Origin: RYN-133 sp963754285
Lineage (GTDB): Bacteria > Actinomycetota > Actinomycetes > Mycobacteriales > Jatrophihabitantaceae
Length of the DNA stretch: 64,000 nt
Assembly (NCBI GenBank): GCA_963754285.1
Contig: CAVWFN010000006.1
Span: 248,001 to 312,000, forward strand
Direction: 5' to 3'
In this document: piece after piece, positions 56,427 to 64,000 of the stretch
Position numbering within the stretch: the stretch's first letter is position 1
How the letters are laid out: each line of letters begins with the position of its first letter
The notes under the pieces: model-generated
Seen by the model: only the letters and a program-made list of their open reading frames with translations
Told to the model about the DNA's origin: nothing
Databases searched by the model: none
Translations under genes and position numbers: made by a program

Positions 56427-57455
56427 TCACAGCGAACGGACGATGTCCATCGCTCGGCCCAACGTGGTGAGTCGCTCGTCCAGCGTCTCCCCCGCGGGAT
56501 ACAACCGCACAGTCGTCACGCCGGTGTCGCGCCACACGCGCAACCGCTCACGAACGCGTTCCTCGGTACCGACCAGCGTCGTTGCGAGCACCATCTCGTC
56601 GGTCACCAACGCTGCTGCATCGTCGCGACGACCGGCAAGCCACAGGCGACGAATCTCGGCGGCTGCCGAGGCCCAACCCTGCCGGCTGTAGGCGTCGTTG
56701 TAGAAGTTCGTCGACTCCGAGCCCATGCCGCCGAGGCTGAATGCGAGTTCCTTCTTCCGCGCGTCGACCATGCGCGCGAGTTCGTCCTCGTCGACGGCGA
56801 ATGCGACCTCGGCACCTTGGCAGACATCGAGGTCGGCCAAGGTCCGTCCAGTCGATCCTGCGCCGGAGCGCAACGGATCCAAATACGCGCTCGCACCCTC
56901 GGGGACGAAGCTCGTCCCGAGCCAGCCGTCGGCAAGCTCGCCGGTGAGCTGCAACATCCGCGGCGACAACGACGCGACATAGATCGGGACGGACACCGGA
57001 TCACTCGCCAGCCGCATCGGGCGAGCACCGGCGAGCGGGATGTCGTGCAACGTTCCGTGGAAGTCGATCTTGTCGCCCGCGCAAGCAGCCCGGACGATCT
57101 CGATCGTCTCGCGCATCCGTGTCAGCGGACGATCGAACGGGACGCCGTGCAGACCTTCGAGCACCTGCGGTCCTGAGCTGCCGAGCCCGAGCAGAAACCG
57201 TCCGTCAGACAGGTGTTGCAACGTCATCGCGGCCATCGCTATCGCGACCGGCGAGCGAGTACCGACCTGCACGACACCCGACCCGAGCAGCAGCCGCGAA
57301 GTACGCGCCGCGAGATAGCCGAGCGGCGCAACGGCGTCGGCGCCCCACGCTTCGGCGACCCAGCAGACGTCGAGACCCAGCCGCTCGGCTTCGACGACGA
57401 AGTCGGCGGTGGCCTGCCAGTCGGTGCCGAACTCGACAGTCGTCGCCGTGCGCAT
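56427..57455 (-). CDS. LLM-class F420-dependent oxidoreductase
   Basis: 342 residues of the luciferase-like monooxygenase TIM-barrel family. FVVEAERLGLDVCWVAEAWG is at the N-terminus, RFLLGLGSSGPQVLEGLHG is the family core, and VPIYVASLSPRMLQLTGELA follows, all as in F420-linked oxidoreductases of actinomycetes. F420 use is inferred. The window also has cofC. ATG 57455 overlaps the SRPBCC stop by one base (TGATG). GTG 57458 is an alternative that overlaps it by 4. Confidence 0.85.
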   Translation of the reverse strand: MRTATTVEFGTDWQATADFVVEAERLGLDVCWVAEAWGADAVAPLGYLAARTSRLLLGSGVVQVGTRSPVAIAMAAMTLQHLSDGRFLLGLGSSGPQVLEGLHGVPFDRPLTRMRETIEIVRAACAGDKIDFHGTLHDIPLAGARPMRLASDPVSVPIYVASLSPRMLQLTGELADGWLGTSFVPEGASAYLDPLRSGAGSTGRTLADLDVCQGAEVAFAVDEDELARMVDARKKELAFSLGGMGSESTNFYNDAYSRQGWASAAAEIRRLWLAGRRDDAAALVTDEMVLATTLVGTEERVRERLRVWRDTGVTTVRLYPAGETLDERLTTLGRAMDIVRSL

Positions 57456-57952
57456 CACTGCGCCTCAGCGCGCTGCTTGATCGTCTCGAGGTTCGAGCGC
57501 ATCCAGGTGTGGAACTGGGTCATCCGGTTCTCGACGATGCGTTCTTCCTTGTCGGGCATGCGCTCGATGGCAGTCGTGAGTCCGGACGGGCCGGTGCCCA
57601 GCTGCATCCATTGCGTGCACCGTGTACCGCCGTCGGTCGCGGTGAGCGTGTAGCGCCAGGACGTGTTCGGGTTCGCCGGGTCACCGACGACCCAGCCGAA
57701 TACCCGCGGCTCGTCGCACTCGATCACGGTCGCTGTGGTCTGCCACGTGCCGTAGTACTTGTTGGTGTTCGTGCCGACGAACTCACGTCCGACGCACGGC
57801 TCGTCGCCCTCGCCGCTTGCCCACTCCACACCGATCAGTTCGGGACTTACGCCGACCGACAACGCGATGTCGCTCGCATGCCGCCACACCCGATCAGGCG
57901 GTGCGGCGATGTCGATGTGTTCCTCAGCAGTGGGGCGGTCGGCGTATCGCAC
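57455..57952 (-). CDS. SRPBCC-fold protein
   Basis: 165 residues of START/polyketide-cyclase fold: HIDIAAPPDRVWRHASDIAL at the N-terminus, EWASGEGDEPCVGREFVGTN, SWRYTLTATDGGTRCTQWMQ and the long C-terminal helix EERIVENRMTQFHTWMRSNL. It is coupled to the F420-type oxidoreductase gene (TGATG), so the two may act on the same hydrophobic compound. GTG 57952 is preferred; TTG 57964 is an in-frame alternative. Confidence 0.78.
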   Translation of the reverse strand: MRYADRPTAEEHIDIAAPPDRVWRHASDIALSVGVSPELIGVEWASGEGDEPCVGREFVGTNTNKYYGTWQTTATVIECDEPRVFGWVVGDPANPNTSWRYTLTATDGGTRCTQWMQLGTGPSGLTTAIERMPDKEERIVENRMTQFHTWMRSNLETIKQRAEAQ

Positions 57953-57997
57953 CTGACAACTCAATCAAACTGCGCAACCCTCTGACACACTCACCGG

Positions 57998-58702
57998 ATG
58001 AACGTGCCGCGGACGATCACCGTGGTCGCGGCTGCGACTGCGATCGGGGTGGGCTTCGCGCCATACCTCGACAGCTTCGGGGGCGCGCCCTCGTTGAGCG
58101 AGTTCTCGGCCGATCAGCCGGCGGCATTCTGGTTCGGACGGGCTGCGGTGGTGCTGCTCGTCATCACTGCCTCGGCCGCGTTCAGATCCCTCCGGCTCGC
58201 AGTGGGATGTGCCGTTCTTGCCGTCGCTGCTGCCGTGGCGCCGATGGTCGTGCCCGCTCTGCGCGGTGAAGTCGAACTAGGCTGGGCGACGTACGTGGGT
58301 TCGCCGACCCCGCCTCACCTGCCGACGGTCTACGCGACGCCGCGGTGGGGACTCGCTGCTCTGATCGCCGTGGCTGTATTCACCGCGACCGTCCTGGTGC
58401 TCGCACTGGTCCGTGTTACCGCACGACCCAGCCCGATGCGCACGACCGTCGTCGCACTCGTTGCAGTGGCCGCGGCAGGTGCTCTGACCGCCCTCGCCGT
58501 CTCGTACCGAAACAGCAGCATGGGTACGACCATCAGCCTCGGCACGCCTCGCCGCTACGTCGACTACCTTCCCGTATCGAGCGGGTCGAACCTCAGCGGA
58601 TCAAGTGCGTGGTACGCAATCGCGAGCGTCGTCCTGGCGCTGGTGGCCGTCGTTGCGACGCAGCGCCCGGTCAGCGCGACGCCGCCGAGTCGATCCACCT
58701 GA
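57998..58702 (+). CDS. Multi-pass membrane protein, unknown
   Basis: 234 residues with five likely membrane helices (TITVVAAATAIGVGF; AAVVLLVITASAAFRSL; AVGCAVLAVAAAVAPMV; GLAALIAVAVFTATVLVLAL; VVALVAVAAAGALTALAV and a last one near 205-222). A soluble loop between helices holds WATYVGSPTPPHLPTVYA. I do not recognise a family. ATG is at 57998. Its 3' end overlaps the convergent hydrolase gene by 32 bases. Confidence 0.7.
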   Translation: MNVPRTITVVAAATAIGVGFAPYLDSFGGAPSLSEFSADQPAAFWFGRAAVVLLVITASAAFRSLRLAVGCAVLAVAAAVAPMVVPALRGEVELGWATYVGSPTPPHLPTVYATPRWGLAALIAVAVFTATVLVLALVRVTARPSPMRTTVVALVAVAAAGALTALAVSYRNSSMGTTISLGTPRRYVDYLPVSSGSNLSGSSAWYAIASVVLALVAVVATQRPVSATPPSRST

Positions 58703-59564
58703 TGATGTCGGCGGTCACCTCGTCGCGGTTCGTCTCGTTCAGGATCTCGTGCCGTGCATCCGGGTAGTACTTCTCGCTCACAGTGACGCCGGCGCCGCGC
58801 AGCAGCTCGGCCAACGCCCGGACGTGTTCGGTGAACCCACCCACCGGGTCGCGTTCACCCGCGGTGAGCAGCACAGGCAACGTGGACGGCACGCGCTCGA
58901 CCTCGTTGATCTCGTCGCGCAAGGTGCCGAACGCCGCCTGCATGTAGCCGTAGGTCAGCGGATGCTGCGAACCACACATCGGATCGGCGACGTACTTGTC
59001 GACCTCGGCCTCGTCGCGAGAAAGCCAGTCGAACGGCGTCCGTGCAGGCTCGAACGGCGCGTTGTAGGCGCCGAGCGCGTCCATCGGTGCATCGCCCATT
59101 CCCGCCTGCACCGCGCCGTCGAGTTGCTCGATGGCCTCCGGAACGCCCGGCATCGCACCGATCGGGCCGGACAGGACGAGCGCGGCAAGAGCGCCCGCCC
59201 GCGCTTCGGCGTAGCGCAGCGCGATGATCGAACCGAGCGAGTGCCCGAACAGCACGACCGGGGCGTCGCCGACTTCACGGTGCGCACGTTGGACGACCTC
59301 GTCGAGGTCGTCCAGCGTTCCGTCCATGCCGCGCGGCCCGGGCCTGCCGACACCGGTCGACGCCGCCGTCAGCCCGTGCGCGCGATGGTCGGGCGCCAGG
59401 ACCGACCAGCGGTCCACGTTGAGAGCCTGCGCGAAGCGCTCGTAACGTCCCGAATGTTCGGACGCGCCGTGCGCGACAACGACTGCACCGCGCGGCGCAT
59501 CGACCGACCAGCGCCGCAGCGCCACCTCGATGCCGTCGCTGTCGGTGAACCGCTCCACCACCAT
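58671..59564 (-). CDS. Alpha/beta hydrolase, monoacylglycerol lipase-like
   Basis: 297 residues. VVVAHGASEHSGRYERFAQA (oxyanion region), LAPDHRAHGLT, the nucleophile elbow VLFGHSLGSIIALRYAEARA and the late VLLTAGERDPVGGFTEHVRA and DARHEILNE (Asp and His of the triad) match the monoacylglycerol lipase/serine aminopeptidase S33 group. It probably releases fatty acids from glycerides in the cytoplasm. ATG is at 59564. Confidence 0.88.
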   Translation of the reverse strand: MVVERFTDSDGIEVALRRWSVDAPRGAVVVAHGASEHSGRYERFAQALNVDRWSVLAPDHRAHGLTAASTGVGRPGPRGMDGTLDDLDEVVQRAHREVGDAPVVLFGHSLGSIIALRYAEARAGALAALVLSGPIGAMPGVPEAIEQLDGAVQAGMGDAPMDALGAYNAPFEPARTPFDWLSRDEAEVDKYVADPMCGSQHPLTYGYMQAAFGTLRDEINEVERVPSTLPVLLTAGERDPVGGFTEHVRALAELLRGAGVTVSEKYYPDARHEILNETNRDEVTADIIRWIDSAASR

Positions 59565-59574
59565 GCGGTCGACA

Positions 59575-62220
59575 CTAGGGCTTGGACTGTGGCAACAATC
59601 TGAACTCCGGCCAGCCCGTCGAGTTGATCACCGGGATCCGCCGGCTCTGCGGCATCAGCCGCGCCGTCGGAATCGTCGGGCGGCTCACCGGCGCCGCGCT
59701 GCTCAGACGCTGCGCATGCGTTGCCGAGTTCATCACCAGCGTCGGTGCCTGCGTCGAAGTCGACGCGGTGAGCGACACCTTGTTCGACAGGCACGTGCGC
59801 CGCACACCCAGACGCGGCGGAGCCACCCCGCAAACCGTCCGCGAACCAGGCACGACCGACCGGATCAGGTAGTGACCGGTCGCATCGGTACGGACGTCGT
59901 TGCGCGGCGACGGGAAGGACGGATCGTCGAACCCGTACTCGTTGGTGTAGTCGAATGCCGCCGATCCCCCGACGTGCACCGCAACACCCGCCAGCGGATT
60001 GCCCTGCGAATCCTGTACGAGCCCGGTCACCGCCGCGCCCGGATCGAGCGACAGGGCCGTCGATGAAGCCTGGCCGCGACTCACGGTCACCGAGAAGGTG
60101 CTACTGCCGCACTTGTCGGCGAACCCGGTCGCCGGCACCGGCGCACTGGACGCCGCGTAGTACGCAAGCGCACACGCCACGTAGTGCCCCGGACGTAGGC
60201 CCTGGAACACTGCCCGACCAGACAGGCCGGTGGTCTGGCTGGCGGTCGCAACAACTGCCTTCGTCGCGCTGAAGACCGGCTGCGTCGAACAGCCATCGCC
60301 CCGGCACGCGCGCAGCAGGGCGACGTCGACGCCTGACAAAGCGTGTCCAGAACCGTCATGTACCGACACGGTCAGCGACGACGCCGGTTGCAGGGCGACG
60401 CGACCTGCCTTGGCCACCCTTGCGGCCTTGACGGTCACCCGATGTGCGCGGCAACCGGTGGTGCTGGTTCCGCTCGCGTAGTCGAGCTCGCCGCACACGC
60501 GATAGAGGCCCGGGGTAAGGCCCGTCATGCGGAAGTGACCGTCGCGTCCGGACGTGGTGCTCGCATAACCCGGGTTGAGACCGCGCCCACGGATCAGGAC
60601 GACACCCGCATTCACGATCGGGTGACCGGAGCTGTCGGTGATCGTCCCGGCGACCGCGCCGCCCGGCGCCAACGTGTGGTCGACGCCGATGCGGTCGGCG
60701 CCGGCGACCACCTCGAACATGTGGTGCAGGCACGTGGAGCGACCGCCGGTCGGGTCGGCTGCGCTCGATGCCCCTTCCGCGGAGATGCAGACGGTGTAGG
60801 CGCCCGGCGGCAGACCGTTGAGCGTCCAGGCACCGTTCAGGTCGGTCGCGCCGTCGTAGGTCGAGCCGCCGTGGGCGGTCTCGTGGGACGCGCTGATCTG
60901 GACGCTGCCGAGCCGCCGTCCGGACGGGCCTCGCACCAGGCCGCTGAGCGCGCCTGTCGGAGGCAGCCGCAACTCGATGGTCGTCGTGTGATTCGCAGCA
61001 ACCCTGACTGTTCGGCAGGCGCTGGGCCCGGAACCCTCGCCGAGGCTTGTCTGCTCGGCGCACACCTGCCACGGCCCGGCCGCCAGATTGCGGAGCGAGA
61101 ACTGACCCTGCCTGTTCGCGTGGACCTCGAGTTCCGCGCCCGACGAACCCTCGCCGGCGAAAACGATCGCGTTCGACACCGGGTGCGACTTGGCGTCGAA
61201 GACCGTTCCCGCGATCGAACCGTGCGGTGTCTTCGCAGCCGACTCGAGCCTCGTCGTCGGCGCCGATGCGACGTGCCCGGCGCGGGCAGCAACCGACGCG
61301 GTCGCACATCGCGAACCGAATCCGGCTGCGTCGAAGCACGGCACGTCCGTTCCTGGGGACAGGCCCTTCACGACGTAGTGCCCGGAGCGGTTGGTGCGCG
61401 CGCCGGTGAGCGGGTCGAGCTCTCCGAAGGAGATCCCGAGATCTGTCTGAAGGTAGGCCGGCGCCGCGTTCGGCTGGACCGATATTCCGGCCAGCGGGTT
61501 TCCGCCGGAATCAGTCACCGAACCACTGATCGCCCCGGCAGCGGCCAGCGCGAAGTGAATGCCGTCGGTGACGTTCCCCGGCCGGACCGTGACGCGTCGA
61601 AGGCCGAACCGATAGCCCGTCCGGTCGGACGATCCGCCCAGTGCACGCGCGCCGATCACTGCGATCTCGTAATGACCGCCGGGCACGAGCAGGCGGAACT
61701 GTCCAGTCTGATCCGTTCGGCTGCGGAACAGACTGGCAAAGGTGGTGTAGTCATAGGCCAGCACGATCGCGTTGTGCAGCGGGTGGCCCGCCTTGTCGAA
61801 GACCTGACCCGCCAGCGCGCTGTTACGAGCCGATTTGCCCGGACGCGTGGTGAAGCTCGTCGTTGTCTTGCGTGACAGCCTCGAACCGCGCTGCGTCCAG
61901 ACCGAGACGGAGAACTGCCGTCCCGCCGGCAGCCTCCCCAACATGGCCTTCGACGCACGCGGCGAGCCGAGCTTGACCGCACGTCCCTCGTGCACCGTCG
62001 CCGGAGCGCCAGGCCCGCGGGTGATGCGCACGATGTCGCGGTCGAGGGTGTGCGGGTTCGTCCAACGCAACACCACGGCCCCGTTCTGCTCGAACGGCGT
62101 GAGCGCGGTCACCGAGGCCGGAGCACCCGTGCCTGCTGCCGCCGACGAGGCCGGCGGAGCGGCCAGTCCAGCGATTCCCACAGCCGCGGCGAACACAGCA
62201 ATACAGACGCGATTGCGCAT
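59575..62220 (-). CDS. Large secreted protein with seven carboxypeptidase-regulatory-like domains
   Basis: 881 residues. A signal peptide (MRNRVCIAVFAAAVGIAGLA, then PPASSAAA) is followed by one fibronectin-like module and seven repeats of the transthyretin-like carboxypeptidase regulatory domain. Each begins like ALSGLVRGPSG, SIAGTVFDAKSHPVSNAIV or AVAGTITDSSGHPIVNAGVV and ends with a GLxPGxY/V-type turn plus a Cys pair. There is no catalytic domain and no sortase motif. It is probably an extracellular adhesive or structural protein. ATG 62220 is chosen because the signal peptide begins there. The open frame upstream is not signal-like. Confidence 0.82.
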   Translation of the reverse strand: MRNRVCIAVFAAAVGIAGLAAPPASSAAAGTGAPASVTALTPFEQNGAVVLRWTNPHTLDRDIVRITRGPGAPATVHEGRAVKLGSPRASKAMLGRLPAGRQFSVSVWTQRGSRLSRKTTTSFTTRPGKSARNSALAGQVFDKAGHPLHNAIVLAYDYTTFASLFRSRTDQTGQFRLLVPGGHYEIAVIGARALGGSSDRTGYRFGLRRVTVRPGNVTDGIHFALAAAGAISGSVTDSGGNPLAGISVQPNAAPAYLQTDLGISFGELDPLTGARTNRSGHYVVKGLSPGTDVPCFDAAGFGSRCATASVAARAGHVASAPTTRLESAAKTPHGSIAGTVFDAKSHPVSNAIVFAGEGSSGAELEVHANRQGQFSLRNLAAGPWQVCAEQTSLGEGSGPSACRTVRVAANHTTTIELRLPPTGALSGLVRGPSGRRLGSVQISASHETAHGGSTYDGATDLNGAWTLNGLPPGAYTVCISAEGASSAADPTGGRSTCLHHMFEVVAGADRIGVDHTLAPGGAVAGTITDSSGHPIVNAGVVLIRGRGLNPGYASTTSGRDGHFRMTGLTPGLYRVCGELDYASGTSTTGCRAHRVTVKAARVAKAGRVALQPASSLTVSVHDGSGHALSGVDVALLRACRGDGCSTQPVFSATKAVVATASQTTGLSGRAVFQGLRPGHYVACALAYYAASSAPVPATGFADKCGSSTFSVTVSRGQASSTALSLDPGAAVTGLVQDSQGNPLAGVAVHVGGSAAFDYTNEYGFDDPSFPSPRNDVRTDATGHYLIRSVVPGSRTVCGVAPPRLGVRRTCLSNKVSLTASTSTQAPTLVMNSATHAQRLSSAAPVSRPTIPTARLMPQSRRIPVINSTGWPEFRLLPQSKP

Positions 62221-62379
62221 CGGTCCCTCCCGGATTCGAGCGCACTCTATGTGATCTGGATCTTGTTTGCGAGCGCTGGGGGACCTTCGAGTCGTGGTGC
62301 CGATGCGGGGGTAGATATCGTCCAGGAACAGATCGCATCGGGGCGGCAGGCGCCCCTTTGAGGGGAGCTCGAGAAAACC

Positions 62380-64000
62380 ATGGTCGACGTCGACGCCGAA
62401 CTCGATCGGGCTGGGCTCCACAACCCACATGTTCGGGAGTTCGTTCGGTACTGGGCGGCGCTGACCGAACCGGATGCTGTCGAGGTCGTGAGCACCGCCG
62501 ATGACGCGCGGTTGATCGAAGAATCGCTGGCCGCCGGTGAGATCACCCCGGTCGGCGAGGGCCGCTACTTCTCCCGCAGCAACGCCAAGGACACCGCCCG
62601 GTCCGAGGATCGCACGATCGTCGCCACTGCCGACCCGACCGATGCCGGCGTCTACAACAACTGGCGCCCGTCGAGTGAGATGAAGCCGCTGCTCGAAGAG
62701 CGCATGCGCGGCGCGTCGCGGGGCAAGACCATGTACGTCGTCCCCTACCTGATGGCCCCTCCGGGATCGCCGCTCGAGTCGTACGCCGCAGGCGTCGAGC
62801 TCACCGATCACCGCACGGTTGTCCTGCACATGATCCGCATGGCGCGCGTGGGCATCGCACACGTCGAGAACCTCGCCGAGCCCGCGAGCTTCGTGCGCGG
62901 TGTCCATGTCACCGGCGATCTCGACAACCTCGGCCAGGGCACGCCGGACGACCAGCGCTACTTCGTCACGGTCGCCGACGAGCGCCTCATCCTGCACTTC
63001 GGCTCCTCCTACGGCGGCAACGCGCTACTCGGCAAGATCGCGCACGGCCTTCGCCAGGCGGCCTACGACGGCTGGAAGTCGCGTGAGTTCCTCGCCGAGC
63101 AGTTCATGCTCATCGGGATCACCGACAAGCAGACCGGGCACAAGTACCACATCTGCGGTGGCTTCCCGAGCGCGTCCGGCAAGACAAATCTCGCGATGAT
63201 GCTTGCGCCCGACGAGCTGGCCGACCGGTATCACGTCGAGTTCTACGGCGACGACATCGCGTGGCTTCGCGTCGACCCCGAGGACGGGAAGATCTACGCG
63301 ATCAACCCCGAGAACGGGGTCTTCGGCGTTGCGAAGGACACCAACGAGGTCACCAACCCGACCGCGCTCGGCGCGATCGCCGAGGGCACGGGGACGCTGT
63401 TCACCAACGTCGCCTACAACCCCGACACGGGCGAGGTGTGGTGGGAGGGCAAGACCCCGCAGGTGCCGAGTGACCTCACCGGGTGGCACGACTGGACGGG
63501 CGAGCTCATCTCCGACCGCGCCGCGGATGCAACGAGCGCCCCGTGGGCGCACCCGAACAGCCGGTTCACGACCACGCTGGCGAACGTCCCCAACATCGCG
63601 CCCGACTACGACGAGTCGAAGGGCGTCCCGGTCGACGCGATCATCTTCGGCGGCCGCACCCGCGACCGCGAACCGCTCATCAGGGCGATCCTCGATCCGG
63701 CCGAGGGCATCTACGACGGGCTGACGCTCGGTGCCGAAGCGACCTTCGCCGCCGAGGGCGTCGAGGGTCAGCTGCGCTACGACCCGATGTCGATGCGTCC
63801 GTTCATGTCGTACCCCGAAGGCCGGTACGCCGCGCACTGGCTCGCGATCATCGGTGCGGCGCGCGAGAAGCCGATCTTCGCCCACGTCAACTGGTTCCAG
63901 ACCGACCCCGACGACGGGCATTTCCTCTGGCCGGGCTACCGCGACAATCTGCGGCCGTTGCTGTGGCTGCTCGCGCTGCACGCCGGCGAGGTCTCCGGCA
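62380..64000 (+). CDS. pckG: Phosphoenolpyruvate carboxykinase (GTP), 3' end beyond window
   Basis: The first 540 residues of the GTP-dependent enzyme (about 610 in full), which converts oxaloacetate to phosphoenolpyruvate in gluconeogenesis. It shows the N-terminal REFVRYWAALTEPDAVEV, RSNAKDTARSEDRTIVATAD, MAPPGSPLESYAAGVELTD, the active-site/GTP loop ICGGFPSASGKTNLAMMLAP, and RPFMSYPEGRYAAHWLAI. ATG is at 62380 with GGGGAG upstream. It is divergent from the large secreted-protein gene. It would recycle carbon from beta-oxidation and acetoacetate activation. Confidence 0.95.
   Translation, partial: MVDVDAELDRAGLHNPHVREFVRYWAALTEPDAVEVVSTADDARLIEESLAAGEITPVGEGRYFSRSNAKDTARSEDRTIVATADPTDAGVYNNWRPSSEMKPLLEERMRGASRGKTMYVVPYLMAPPGSPLESYAAGVELTDHRTVVLHMIRMARVGIAHVENLAEPASFVRGVHVTGDLDNLGQGTPDDQRYFVTVADERLILHFGSSYGGNALLGKIAHGLRQAAYDGWKSREFLAEQFMLIGITDKQTGHKYHICGGFPSASGKTNLAMMLAPDELADRYHVEFYGDDIAWLRVDPEDGKIYAINPENGVFGVAKDTNEVTNPTALGAIAEGTGTLFTNVAYNPDTGEVWWEGKTPQVPSDLTGWHDWTGELISDRAADATSAPWAHPNSRFTTTLANVPNIAPDYDESKGVPVDAIIFGGRTRDREPLIRAILDPAEGIYDGLTLGAEATFAAEGVEGQLRYDPMSMRPFMSYPEGRYAAHWLAIIGAAREKPIFAHVNWFQTDPDDGHFLWPGYRDNLRPLLWLLALHAGEVSG

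Noticed and set aside
59575..62997. Extension of the secreted repeat protein up to 62997 (1140 codons)
   Set aside because: The extra part is antisense to pckG and lacks a signal peptide at its start, whereas ATG 62220 begins a clear signal peptide.
1..64000. tRNA, rRNA, tmRNA, RNase P RNA or known riboswitch genes
   Set aside because: I scanned the intergenic regions by eye for cloverleaf or conserved cores and found none. A covariance-model search would be needed to exclude them fully.

Overview
This is a high-GC actinobacterial chromosome segment, with GTG and TTG starts, TANNNT -10 hexamers and dense translational coupling. The first 29 kb keep a gene order I recognise from mycobacteria (the Mycobacterium tuberculosis Rv2922c-Rv2927c and Rv2965c-Rv2989 blocks): smc, mutM, rnc, rpmF, DUF177, sepIVA, coaD, rsmD, recG, fakA-like, rpmB, thiL, ddl, gpsA, plsC, cofC, ppk1, mutT1, hupB, leuD, leuC and an IclR regulator. 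Gene content (mycofactocin, F420-type enzymes, a KstR-like operator, a HupB-type histone) fits the Mycobacteriales/Frankiales/Jatrophihabitans neighbourhood. I cannot fix the genus.

Layout. 1-9.1 kb: a long leftward housekeeping run for DNA repair, ribosome maturation, CoA synthesis and septation. 9.2-12 kb: rpmB, thiL and small genes. 12-18.3 kb: a MerR regulator divergent from fadA-fadB (fatty-acid beta-oxidation), an alpha-methylacyl-CoA racemase-like gene and two small genes. 18.3-29.4 kb: ddl/gpsA/plsC leftward, then metallopeptidase, cofC, ppk1 and mutT1 rightward, then hupB and leuCD with a divergent IclR gene. 29.4-38.8 kb: an accessory region with a nuclease-like gene between two palindromic elements, a semialdehyde dehydrogenase, a lipase, a SnoaL/Ddn pair behind a KstR-like operator, two related membrane proteins and acetoacetyl-CoA synthetase. 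38.8-40.6 kb: an ECF sigma factor coupled to a triple-VOC protein. 40.6-46.9 kb: a mycofactocin locus in the order mftR<, mftA, B, C, E, SDR, F, D. 46.9-64 kb: mixed metabolism (glutamate-synthase-like FMN protein, pyruvate oxidase, ornithine cyclodeaminase-like protein), a sugar-phosphate transferase, a broken DUF222/HNH gene, an F420-type oxidoreductase, a large secreted repeat protein and the 5' part of GTP-dependent pckG.

Three things stand out beyond the genes. First, a family of intergenic nested palindromes (five copies, 16.2-30.5 kb) has four AGTGG-core half-sites in a >19-20>...<19-20< layout. Second, five reading-frame breaks (recG, fadA and three in the HNH gene) all have the same net +1 sign, which suggests a systematic sequence artefact as much as gene decay. 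Third, at least eleven genes have a -10 hexamer 6-8 nt before the start codon, so they are probably leaderless. I see no tRNA, rRNA, CRISPR array, integrase or transposase. No gap longer than 300 bases lacks a gene.
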